In this document: positions 34,171-42,166 of the stretch, in pieces
Layout: the number at the start of each line of letters is the position of its first letter
How positions within the stretch are numbered: the stretch's first letter is position 1
NCBI GenBank assembly: GCA_024235875.1
Contig: JACKLP010000001.1
Location: forward strand, 248,001-312,000
From: Burkholderiaceae bacterium
GTDB lineage: Bacteria > Pseudomonadota > Gammaproteobacteria > Burkholderiales > Burkholderiaceae_E
Direction: 5' to 3'
Length of the DNA: 64,000 nt
Notes under the pieces: model-generated
The model's database searches: none
The model's input: only the letters and a program-made list of their open reading frames with translations
Told to the model about the DNA's origin: nothing
Translations under genes and position numbers: made by a program

Positions 34171-35007
34171 TCAGATCCTGAGGCGACCCTCGGCGTTGCC
34201 GGCATCGGCTCCGTAGCGCGATTTCAAGGCGTTGACCCAGCCGGCGGCGCGCAGGGGCTGGTGCGCCTCGATCACCGCTGCGCGCGCGTAAAGATCGCTC
34301 CACGCCAGGTCCAGGGCCGGCCCCTTGAAGGCCAGCACCACGACATTGCCCGCGTCGACCGGGGGCAGCAACAGAACGCGAGCCCCGAACACCTCGAAGA
34401 TGCGATCGAGGTTGCGCTCGAACGACGGCTCCTCGCCGAAGAGATTGACGACCAGCAGGCCGGCCGCTCGGAGCGCGCGGGCGCAGGCACGATAAAAGGC
34501 CTCGGACTCGAGTACCGGGCCGCGCGCCTCGGCGTCGTAGGCATCGACCTGGATCACATCGAAGCGCCGCCGGTTGCCCGGCGTCGCAACCCAGGCGCCA
34601 CCGTCGGCGATGATCGTCTCGAGTCGGTCGTCATCGGCAGGGAGTCGGAAGTGCGAGCGCGCGACCGAGGCGACCTGCGCGCTCGCCTCGACGACCGTGG
34701 TCCGGGCGCCCGGCAGGTAACGATGCACGAACTTGGTCAGCGCGCCGGCGCCGAGTCCGATCTGAAGGATGTCGGCGTCCCCGTCCAGGAACAGTTGCCA
34801 GGCCATCATGTGACGCTGGTAGTCGATCTCGATCGACCACGGGCGCGCCACCCGCATCGCGCCCTGGATCCACTCCGAGCCGAAATGGAGATAGCGAACG
34901 CCGTCGCTCTCCGACAGCGTGATATCCGGGTCGAACACAGGCGCGGGCCGTGCCGTTCGACGATCGCGCCCGGATCGTAGATCGCGCGCCCCCTGCCGAC
35001 GACTCAT
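34171..35007 (-). CDS. Spermidine synthase-like protein
   Basis: A 278-residue protein with the Rossmann methyltransferase fold of spermidine synthases. The SAM-type glycine motif is IGLGAGALTKF near residue 82, and FDVIQVDAYDAE corresponds to the SpeE active-site strand. About 30 arginine-rich residues precede the fold. Substrate residues are not well conserved and no speD is nearby, so polyamine synthesis is not assured. It overlaps the upstream glycosylase gene by 4 bp (ATGA). Confidence 0.7.
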   Translation of the reverse strand: MSRRQGARDLRSGRDRRTARPAPVFDPDITLSESDGVRYLHFGSEWIQGAMRVARPWSIEIDYQRHMMAWQLFLDGDADILQIGLGAGALTKFVHRYLPGARTTVVEASAQVASVARSHFRLPADDDRLETIIADGGAWVATPGNRRRFDVIQVDAYDAEARGPVLESEAFYRACARALRAAGLLVVNLFGEEPSFERNLDRIFEVFGARVLLLPPVDAGNVVVLAFKGPALDLAWSDLYARAAVIEAHQPLRAAGWVNALKSRYGADAGNAEGRLRI

Positions 35008-35561
35008 GCCTGCCCGCCCTCGTCCGCCCCGAGCGCCGCGCGCAGCGCCAGCCGCCAGCGGCGGCGCTTCTCGTCGAAGGTCATGCCCGCATGGGCGGGA
35101 CTGGTCGAGGGCAGCACGATCGTGCGGTAGCCGGCCGACACGAAATCAGGTTCGCTTCGAGCGGCCGTCTTGCCATTGAAAAGCACCCAGCGCAGTGCGG
35201 GCGCGAGCCGGCGCAACGAGGTGATCGCGTTGGGCTGGGCCGCGCGGATCGCGGTGTCCAGGCTTCCCTTGCGCTGGCAGGCGCCGATCACGTCCCAGAC
35301 GCCGAGTCGCGCGTCCAGCACCCGGGCGTAGCGATCATTGAAATCGAGTCCGGCAAGCCCGGGCAGGTCGAGCGCATCGGCCACGATGGGCCAGAAAGCA
35401 TTGCGCGGATGCGCATAGTAGTGGCCGGCCTCGAGCGAGGCGACGCTCGGGAAGCTGCCGAGCACGATCGCGACGCTGTCGGCGCGCAGAACCGGAGGGA
35501 ATCCGGTGAGCAACGGCGCGCGAGCGGGCGCAGTGCCCGCCCGTCGTCCGGGATCAGCCAC
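35004..35561 (-). CDS. DNA-deoxyinosine glycosylase, UDG family 6-like
   Basis: A protein of about 185 residues of the uracil-DNA glycosylase superfamily. GSFPSVASLEAGHYYAHPRN matches the active-site region of family 6 hypoxanthine-DNA glycosylases, and LPSTSPAHAG is the second motif. These enzymes remove deaminated adenine. The start is uncertain: GTG at 35561, overlapping the htpG stop, fits family length; an ATG at 35603 inside htpG is the alternative. It is coupled to the SpeE-like gene downstream. Confidence 0.85.
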   Translation of the reverse strand: MADPGRRAGTAPARAPLLTGFPPVLRADSVAIVLGSFPSVASLEAGHYYAHPRNAFWPIVADALDLPGLAGLDFNDRYARVLDARLGVWDVIGACQRKGSLDTAIRAAQPNAITSLRRLAPALRWVLFNGKTAARSEPDFVSAGYRTIVLPSTSPAHAGMTFDEKRRRWRLALRAALGADEGGQA

Positions 35562-37497
35562 CCTCGCTCGCCGCTTCGGGCGAAGAACCGAGCAACATCG
35601 CATTCATTCGTCGCACGAAGGCACCGGGATCGTCGAGTTGGCCGCCCTCTGCGAGCAAGGCCTGGTCGAACAGCAACAGCGACCAGTCCTCGATGCGGGC
35701 ATCATCTGCTTCGATGCGACGCACGAGCGGGTGCTCCGGATTGAGCTCCAGGATCGGCCGTCGGTTCGGCGCCTGCTGGCCGGCCTGCTTGAGCAGGCGT
35801 TCCAGGTGACCACTGATCTCGCCCTCGTCGGATACGAGACAGGCGGCCGAGTCGGTCAGCCGGTTCGTGACCCGCACTTCCTTGACCCGCTCGCCCAGTG
35901 CCGACGTGACACGCTCCACCAGCGGCTTGAGCTCGTCGGCCACCTTCTCTGCCGCTGCTTTCTCGGCCTCGTCCTCGAGCTTGCCCAGGTCGACCCCGCC
36001 GCGGGCGACCGACACGAGGGACTTGCCCTCGTAGGCATCGAGGTAGCTGAGCATCCATTCGTCGACCCGGTCGGTCAGCAGGAGGACCTCGACCCCTTTC
36101 TTGTGGAATACCTCGAGGTGTGGGCTATGGCGCGCGCCGGCCAATGACTCCGCCGTCAGGTAGTAGATGCTGTCCTGGCCTTCCTTCATTCGACCCACGT
36201 AGTCGGCCAACGACACGCGCTGGGCATCGCCTTCGGACGAGGTACTCGTGAAGCGCAGCAGCTTCGCGAGCCGCTCTCGATTGCCGAAGTCTTCGCCCAG
36301 GCCTTCCTTGAGGACCTGCCCGAACTCGTCCCAGAAGGTCTCGAACTTGGCCGGCTCCTTGGCGGCCAGGTCCTCGAGCATCAAGAGCACCCGCTTGGTG
36401 CAGCCCTCGCGGATCGCGCGAACGTCGCGGGACTCCTGGAGGATTTCTCGCGAGACGTTCAGCGGCAGATCGGCCGAGTCGACCACGCCACGCACGAAAC
36501 GCAGGTAGACCGGCAGTAGCTGCTCGGCATCGTCCATGATGAAGACGCGCCGGACATAGAGCTTGATGCCATGGCGGCTCTGGCGGTCCCAGATGTCGAA
36601 CGGCGCCTTGGCTGGAACGAACAGCAACTGGGTGTACTCGGTGCGTCCCTCGACGCGATTGTGCGTATACGCGAGCGGATCGGCGCCATCGGCCCCGAGG
36701 TTGCGATAGAAGGCCTTGTAGTCGTCCTCGGTGAGCTCGGACTTGGACCGGGCCCACAGCGCGCTGGCCTGGTTGACCGTCTCCCACTCGTCGAGCACCT
36801 TCTCGGCCTTGGCTTCGTCATCCCATTCGCGCTTGCGCATCTGGATGGGCAGCGAGATATGGTCGGAATAGCGCCGGACGATCTGTCGCAGCTGCCAGTC
36901 GTTGAGCAGGCTGTCGGGCGATTCGCCCGCGTCGCCGTCCTCCGGTGCCTTGCGCAGGTGCAAGACGACTTCGGTCCCTCGTGCAGCGCGCTCGAGCGGC
37001 GCCACGGAGAACTCGCCCGCGCCGTCCGAGCTCCAGTGGACCCCCTCGGCCGCCGGTGCTCCGGCCCGGCGGGTCAGTACCTCGACCCGTTCGGCGACGA
37101 TGAACGAGGAGTAGAAGCCCACGCCGAACTGGCCGATGAGCTGGGCATCCTGGGCCCGGTCGCCGGTGAGTTGGCTGAAGAATTCCCGCGTGCCGGATCG
37201 GGCGATCGTGCCGAGGTTCTCGACCACTTCGTCACGGCTCATGCCGATGCCGTTGTCGCTCACCGTGATCGTGCGCGCCTCGGGGTCGAAGTCGATCCGG
37301 ATGCGCAACTCGCCGTCGTCCTCGAACAGGGCCGGCGCATCGAGCGCTTCGAAGCGCAGCTTGTCGCAGGCGTCGGACGCATTCGAGATCAGCTCGCGCA
37401 GGAAGATCTCGCGGTTGCTGTAGAGCGAATGGATCATCAGGTGCAGCAGCTGCTTCACCTCGGTCTGGAAGCCCAGGGTCTCCTTCATGGCGCCCAT
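35554..37497 (-). CDS. htpG: Chaperone HtpG (Hsp90)
   Basis: The bacterial Hsp90, a 647-residue ATP-dependent chaperone. The N-terminal GHKL ATPase has LRELISNASDACDK and DNGIGMSRDE motifs and the lid glycines GQFGVGFYS; middle and C-terminal dimerisation domains follow. I chose the ATG at 37497, preceded by AAGGGAGAG; a second ATG three codons on has poorer spacing. The downstream glycosylase gene overlaps its stop. Confidence 0.97.
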   Translation of the reverse strand: MGAMKETLGFQTEVKQLLHLMIHSLYSNREIFLRELISNASDACDKLRFEALDAPALFEDDGELRIRIDFDPEARTITVSDNGIGMSRDEVVENLGTIARSGTREFFSQLTGDRAQDAQLIGQFGVGFYSSFIVAERVEVLTRRAGAPAAEGVHWSSDGAGEFSVAPLERAARGTEVVLHLRKAPEDGDAGESPDSLLNDWQLRQIVRRYSDHISLPIQMRKREWDDEAKAEKVLDEWETVNQASALWARSKSELTEDDYKAFYRNLGADGADPLAYTHNRVEGRTEYTQLLFVPAKAPFDIWDRQSRHGIKLYVRRVFIMDDAEQLLPVYLRFVRGVVDSADLPLNVSREILQESRDVRAIREGCTKRVLLMLEDLAAKEPAKFETFWDEFGQVLKEGLGEDFGNRERLAKLLRFTSTSSEGDAQRVSLADYVGRMKEGQDSIYYLTAESLAGARHSPHLEVFHKKGVEVLLLTDRVDEWMLSYLDAYEGKSLVSVARGGVDLGKLEDEAEKAAAEKVADELKPLVERVTSALGERVKEVRVTNRLTDSAACLVSDEGEISGHLERLLKQAGQQAPNRRPILELNPEHPLVRRIEADDARIEDWSLLLFDQALLAEGGQLDDPGAFVRRMNAMLLGSSPEAASEGG

Positions 37498-37623
37498 CTG
37501 ACTGTTCTCTCCCTTGAATCGTTTCCGGTTTCGGCGGACGCGTGCCCGTATGTGCGATCGGGCCCGCATGCTGGCATGGCAGATGGGGGCGGTGTGCCTG
37601 GCTTCAAGCCCCGCCCGGTCGCT

Positions 37624-39069
37624 TCACTGGCGTCCGAGTACCTGGCCGAGTCGGCGAATCATCGCAGGGTTTCGGCTGCACGCAACATTGAAGCGCATCC
37701 AGGTACTCGGGCGCTGGTCCGGCAGGAAGAGGCTGCCCGGCGCCATCAGATAGCCGTGATCGAGCATCTCGCGGGCGATCCGGTTGGCATCGGCACCGGT
37801 GTCCGCCCACAGGAACATGCCTGCCGACGGATCACCCGCGATGCGCAGTCCGAGCCGCTCGAGCTCGCGCCGCACCGGGTCGCGCACGGCATCCAGACGC
37901 TCGCGCAATCGTTGCAGATGGCGCCGATAGTGCCCCTCCGACAGGACGCGGTGCACGATGCGCTCCCCGATCTCGGGCGAAGTCAGGCCCACCAGCATCT
38001 TGAGATCGGTGAGTTCGCGCGCGAGTCCGGCCTCGCAGGCCACGAATCCGACCCTCAGGCTCGCCGCGAGTGTCTTCGAGAAGCCGCCGAGATAGATGAC
38101 CCGGTCGAGCTGGTCGAGTGAGGCAAGCCGGGTCCCGGCTCCTTGCCATAGATCCGCGTAGACATCGTCCTCGACGATCCGGAAGTCCAGGCTCTCGGCC
38201 AGGCGCAATACCCGGAAGGCCTTGGCCGCGGACATGGAACTCCCGGTGGGGTTGTGCAGGACGGCGGTCGTCACATAGAGCCGCGGGCGATGCTCGCTGG
38301 CCAGTGCTTCGAGCCGTTCCAGATCGGGGCCATCGTCCAGGCGCGGGACCCCGACCAGGCGTACACCGAGCGTGGCGTAGCGCCCGAACAAGAGGAACCA
38401 AGAGGGTTCGTCGACCAGCACCGTGTCGCCCGGCTTCACGAAGCGCTGCGCAATCAGATCGAGCCCCTGCGTGACGCCATTGGTGGTCAGCAGGTTCGCC
38501 GGTTCGGTATCGATGCCGAGTTCGGCCAGCTTTCGCTGCAATTGCTCGCGCAGGGGCGGAAAGCCCTGCGGGTGGCCGTAGTCCAGGTAGGAGAGTGCAC
38601 TTTGCCGTCCGATCGCGCGCAGGCTGGAGGCAATCAAGGTCTCGTCCAACCAGGGCGCGGGCAGAACGCCACCCCCCGGCATGTCGCCGGCCGGCATGCG
38701 CTTGAACATGTTGCGCAGCAGCCAGACCACGTCGATATCGTTGCGCGCCGACTCGGCCCAGGCATCGGGCGACGGCCTGCGCTCCGCCTCGCGACGCTCG
38801 CGCACGTAGAAGCCCGCCCCCCGCCTCGACTCGACGAAACCGCGAGCTACCAGGCGATCGTAGGCTTCCACCACGGTAAACCGCGACACCCCATGATCGG
38901 CTGCGAAGCGCCGGATCGACGGCAATCGGGCCCCGGGCCGCAGCACGCGCTCGTCGATGCGGCCCTGGTACCAGTCGACGATCTGCTCGACCAGGGTCCG
39001 GTCGCCATCAGCGACCAGCCAGGCGGCCCTCGAGGCCCGGGCGATCGGGTGGTCTTGCGCAACTGTCAT
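37624..39069 (-). CDS. MocR-type PLP-dependent regulator (GntR-aminotransferase)
   Basis: A 481-residue regulator with an N-terminal GntR winged helix (LPSIRRFAADHGVSRFTVVE, about residues 49-68) fused to a fold-type I aminotransferase domain; Lys332 in FSKTLAAS is the PLP-binding lysine. MocR proteins sense PLP or amino-group ligands and usually control a divergent transporter or enzyme. Here the divergent genes are an EamA exporter and a PhzF enzyme, with a palindrome in the shared 122-bp intergenic region. Confidence 0.92.
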   Translation of the reverse strand: MTVAQDHPIARASRAAWLVADGDRTLVEQIVDWYQGRIDERVLRPGARLPSIRRFAADHGVSRFTVVEAYDRLVARGFVESRRGAGFYVRERREAERRPSPDAWAESARNDIDVVWLLRNMFKRMPAGDMPGGGVLPAPWLDETLIASSLRAIGRQSALSYLDYGHPQGFPPLREQLQRKLAELGIDTEPANLLTTNGVTQGLDLIAQRFVKPGDTVLVDEPSWFLLFGRYATLGVRLVGVPRLDDGPDLERLEALASEHRPRLYVTTAVLHNPTGSSMSAAKAFRVLRLAESLDFRIVEDDVYADLWQGAGTRLASLDQLDRVIYLGGFSKTLAASLRVGFVACEAGLARELTDLKMLVGLTSPEIGERIVHRVLSEGHYRRHLQRLRERLDAVRDPVRRELERLGLRIAGDPSAGMFLWADTGADANRIAREMLDHGYLMAPGSLFLPDQRPSTWMRFNVACSRNPAMIRRLGQVLGRQ

Positions 39070-39124
39070 GGTTCGGACTCCGGGCCACCGACTTCATTGA
39101 CTTGCAAAATTGTACAGGTGCTGT

Positions 39125-39135
39125 TCTGGTCCAGA
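39125..39135. promoter_or_regulatory. Palindrome in the MocR-EamA intergenic region
   Basis: TCTGG-T-CCAGA is a perfect 11-bp palindrome, and TTGTACAGGTGCTG lies just upstream of it. A MocR regulator gene reads away on one side and its likely target on the other, so this is a candidate operator. The binding assignment is inferred. Confidence 0.4.
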
Positions 39136-39191
39136 TCGTAGACTTCGCAGGCATCGGGCTAGGACGACCCGATCGGGAGATCGAGGCCCAC

Positions 39192-40112
39192 ATGCGGATC
39201 ACGACATCAAGCGCCGGACTGGCGGCCGGCATGGCCGCGGTGCTGGCATTCAGCCTGAGCTTGCCGATGACCCGACTGGCGGTCGCGGCGATCGATCCGG
39301 TCTGGCTCGCGCTGGCCCGCGGGGTCGGCGCCGCCGCCATTGCCATCATCGTGCTGGCGGCCAGCGGTTCGCCCCTGCCTGCCCGCGCGGACTGGCCGGA
39401 CCTGCTGGCGGTCGCGGCCGGTGTCGTGCTGGGATTCCCAATGACGACGTCGATCGCCATGCGCGACGCAGGCGCCGCGCACGGGGCCGTCGTGATCGCC
39501 ATCCTGCCCCTGGCTACCGCCGCGGTCGGCGCACTGCTGACGCGTACCCGCCTGCCGCTCGCGTTCTGGCTGCTGGCGGTGGTCGGCGCGGCGCTGGTCG
39601 TTGCCCATACGCGATTGACGACGGGCACGCTGACCGGCGACGCCCGCAGCAATGCCTGGCTCGCGCTGGCGATTGCGAGCGCTGCGACCGGCTATGCCGC
39701 GGGCGGACGGCTCGCGCCTCGACTCGGCGGCTGGCGAACGATCTGCTGGGGACTGGCCATCGCCGGTCCGATGATGGCACCGGCCCTCGCATGGATCAGC
39801 TTCCGGGACGGACTGCCGGCCGCGGGCGTCGCGGCATGGACCGGCTTCGCCTATGTAACGGTGGTCAGTCAGCTGCTCGGCTTCTTTCTCTGGTACGGCG
39901 CGATGGCAGCGGCCGGAATCGCTCGCGTATCCCAGCTTCAGTTGGCACAGGTCTTCCTGACGATCGGGTTTGCCGCCTGGATCAACGACGAGCCGATCGC
40001 GCCCTCCACCTGGCTCTTCGCAGCGATGGTGCTCGGTGTCGTGATCGCCAGCCAGCGACTGCCCTATGCACGTCCCCGACAACCTTCCACCATTCCCGGG
40101 AGAACCCTATGA
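39192..40112 (+). CDS. EamA/DMT-family transporter
   Basis: A 306-residue inner-membrane protein with ten predicted helices in two EamA repeats, the drug/metabolite transporter architecture. Such proteins export amino acids or related metabolites. I chose the ATG giving a short cytoplasmic N-terminus before helix 1. Its stop overlaps the phzF start (ATGA), so the two are coupled, and the divergent MocR gene is the likely regulator. Confidence 0.9.
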   Translation: MRITTSSAGLAAGMAAVLAFSLSLPMTRLAVAAIDPVWLALARGVGAAAIAIIVLAASGSPLPARADWPDLLAVAAGVVLGFPMTTSIAMRDAGAAHGAVVIAILPLATAAVGALLTRTRLPLAFWLLAVVGAALVVAHTRLTTGTLTGDARSNAWLALAIASAATGYAAGGRLAPRLGGWRTICWGLAIAGPMMAPALAWISFRDGLPAAGVAAWTGFAYVTVVSQLLGFFLWYGAMAAAGIARVSQLQLAQVFLTIGFAAWINDEPIAPSTWLFAAMVLGVVIASQRLPYARPRQPSTIPGRTL

Positions 40113-40996
40113 CCTTGCTTGGCAGCCATCCTTTCGCGCAGGTCGACGTCTTTGCCGATCGGCCGCTGGCCGGCAATCCGGTCGCCGTGGTCTTCGACGC
40201 CGACGACCTCGGCACCGAGCGGATGCAGGCACTCGCGCGCTGGACCAACCTCTCGGAGACCACTTTCGTGTGTCGACCGACGAGCCCGGGGGCCGACTAC
40301 CGGCTGCGAATCTTCACGCCGGCCGCCGAGTTGCCCTTCGCGGGCCATCCGACACTGGGCAGCGCGCACGCGGTGCGCGCCATGCGAGGACCCGGGTCGC
40401 GAAATGCGCGCCTGGTGCAGGAGTGCGCGGCGGGGCTCGTGTCGCTTCGCGTGGACCAGAGTGGCGGCCTCGCACTCGAGCTGCCGCCCGTCGCCGAACG
40501 TGCACTGGCCACAAGCGACGAGATGGCACTCGTTCGAGCGGTCGCACTGAGGCCCGACGATGTTGGCGCACACGCGACCCTGGACGTCGGCCCAAGATGG
40601 ACCGTGCTGGAACTCGAAGATGCGGATGCGGTGCTCGCAGTGACGCCCGACCCATCGGCGCTCGCCGCACTCAGCAAGCGCCTCGATCTCACTGGCGTGG
40701 TGGTCTTTGGCCGGCACCGGCCCGATGCCGCGCCGCCTGGCGAGGACGGCACCGATTCGCCACGCTACGAGGTTCGGGCGTTCGCGCCAGCCCATGGCGT
40801 ACCCGAGGATCCGGTCTGCGGCAGCGGCAATGGATGCGTGGCGGCCTTGCTCGCACGTCGCGGTGAAACGGACTACGTCGCGAGCCAGGGGCGCGTGTGC
40901 GGTCGCGACGGCCGGGTCCAGATACGCTACGAGGGCGGCACGATCTGGCTCGGCGGGCAATGCGTCACGACGATCGAGGGCCGTCTGTCACTCTGA
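40109..40996 (+). CDS. PhzF-family isomerase/epimerase
   Basis: A 295-residue protein with the PhzF/diaminopimelate-epimerase fold. Glu50 (LSETTFV) matches the catalytic glutamate of PhzF; AGHPTLG (about residues 78-84) and DPVCGSGNG near the C-terminus are family motifs. GGGAG lies 8 bp before the ATG. Most such proteins outside phenazine clusters have no assigned substrate, and no phenazine genes occur here. The pairing with an exporter and a MocR regulator suggests an amino-acid-like substrate. Confidence 0.9.
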   Translation: MTLLGSHPFAQVDVFADRPLAGNPVAVVFDADDLGTERMQALARWTNLSETTFVCRPTSPGADYRLRIFTPAAELPFAGHPTLGSAHAVRAMRGPGSRNARLVQECAAGLVSLRVDQSGGLALELPPVAERALATSDEMALVRAVALRPDDVGAHATLDVGPRWTVLELEDADAVLAVTPDPSALAALSKRLDLTGVVVFGRHRPDAAPPGEDGTDSPRYEVRAFAPAHGVPEDPVCGSGNGCVAALLARRGETDYVASQGRVCGRDGRVQIRYEGGTIWLGGQCVTTIEGRLSL

Positions 40997-41019
40997 CAAG
41001 CGATCGGCACGCGGCGGCT

Positions 41020-41035
41020 GGACGCCTCAGCGTCC
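41020..41035. terminator. Hairpin at the convergent phzF/hydrolase junction
   Basis: GGACGC-CTCA-GCGTCC is a perfect 6-bp stem with a 4-nt loop that overlaps the stop codon of the minus-strand gene. A possible bidirectional terminator without a T tract. Confidence 0.35.
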
Positions 41036-42133
41036 GAGCGGCCTGAAATGCGCCTCGACGAGGTCGGCATCGACGTCGTCGAAGCGCGCGGGCGACCAAG
41101 CCGGCTTGCGGTCCTTGTCGATCAGCAGCGCGCGCACGCCTTCCGGGAAATCGTGATGGCGTTGGTACTGGCGCGCCAGCACCAGATCCAGTGCCAGGAC
41201 CTCGGCGAGCGACATCGTACGCGCGCGGCGCAGGTACTCGAAGCTGACCATGGCCGCGGTCGGCGATCCACCGGCCAGGCTGTCCGCCGGACGCTGGAAC
41301 CAGGAATCCGCTGTCGCGACCGCAGCCAGCGCATCACGCACGCTCGCCGCCTCGGGTTGCGTGCCGACATGACGGATCGCATCCAGCCGCCGCCCGATCT
41401 CGGATTGCGGCATGGCGTCCCGATGCCGGTCATGAAGCCCATGCACCAGCCGCGTGACCGCGGCACGGTCGAGTCGCGCATCGCCGCTCCACGAGATCGA
41501 GCGCAGGCCCTCGAGCAGGGCGTCGCGGGCCGAGCCCGGCAGGAAGGCATCGGCGAGGCCGGCCTGGATCGCATCGGCCTCGTTGATGATCAGGCCGGTC
41601 AGGGCCATGAGGACGCCGAGTCCGGGCAGTGTTCGATTCAGGAACCAGCCACCGCCGACGTCCGGGAAAAGGCCGATATGGATCTCGGGCATCGCGATCC
41701 GGGATCCGTCGGACACGAGGCGATGGCTTGCACCGACCGTCAGCCCCACGCCCCCGCCCATGTTGACGCCATGCGAGTAGGAAATGAACGGCTTCGGAAA
41801 GGTGTGGATCAGGAGATCGAGCTGGTATTCGACCTCGAAGAAAGCGTCGCCATACACGTAGCGTCGCGGTCCCCCGGCACGAACATGCCGGACCACCTCG
41901 GCCACGTCGCCACCGGCGCAGAAGCCTTTGCTCCCCTCGCCCTGCAGCAATACCGCGACCACGGACTCGTTCGATGCCCAGGCGCGGAATCGCGCCAGCA
42001 TCCGCTCGCACATCGCGAGGTTCAGCGCATTGAGCTGCTGTGGCCGGTTGAGCGTCGCGACGCCCAGCAAATACCCCGCGCCGAGCTCGATCGTATCGAA
42101 GCGCACGGGGGCGTTGTCGTGGTTCTCTGTCAT
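41027..42133 (-). CDS. 3-hydroxyisobutyryl-CoA hydrolase-like enzyme
   Basis: A 368-residue crotonase-fold protein. GFCAGGDVAEV forms one half of the oxyanion hole, and SHGVNMGGGVGL with MPEIHIGLFPDVGG the other half. The extra C-terminal length and the GxxPDVGGGWFL segment fit 3-hydroxyisobutyryl-CoA hydrolases of valine degradation rather than the 260-residue enoyl-CoA hydratases. No other valine genes are adjacent. The fold is certain, the exact substrate less so. Confidence 0.85.
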   Translation of the reverse strand: MTENHDNAPVRFDTIELGAGYLLGVATLNRPQQLNALNLAMCERMLARFRAWASNESVVAVLLQGEGSKGFCAGGDVAEVVRHVRAGGPRRYVYGDAFFEVEYQLDLLIHTFPKPFISYSHGVNMGGGVGLTVGASHRLVSDGSRIAMPEIHIGLFPDVGGGWFLNRTLPGLGVLMALTGLIINEADAIQAGLADAFLPGSARDALLEGLRSISWSGDARLDRAAVTRLVHGLHDRHRDAMPQSEIGRRLDAIRHVGTQPEAASVRDALAAVATADSWFQRPADSLAGGSPTAAMVSFEYLRRARTMSLAEVLALDLVLARQYQRHHDFPEGVRALLIDKDRKPAWSPARFDDVDADLVEAHFRPLGR

Positions 42134-42166
42134 TTCGATTCCGTTTCGCTGGAAGCTCGTATCGCT

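Noticed and set aside
36571..38121. Long plus-strand frame opposite htpG and the MocR gene
   Set aside because: It spans two well-supported minus-strand genes and an intergenic gap; no domain or start signal supports it.
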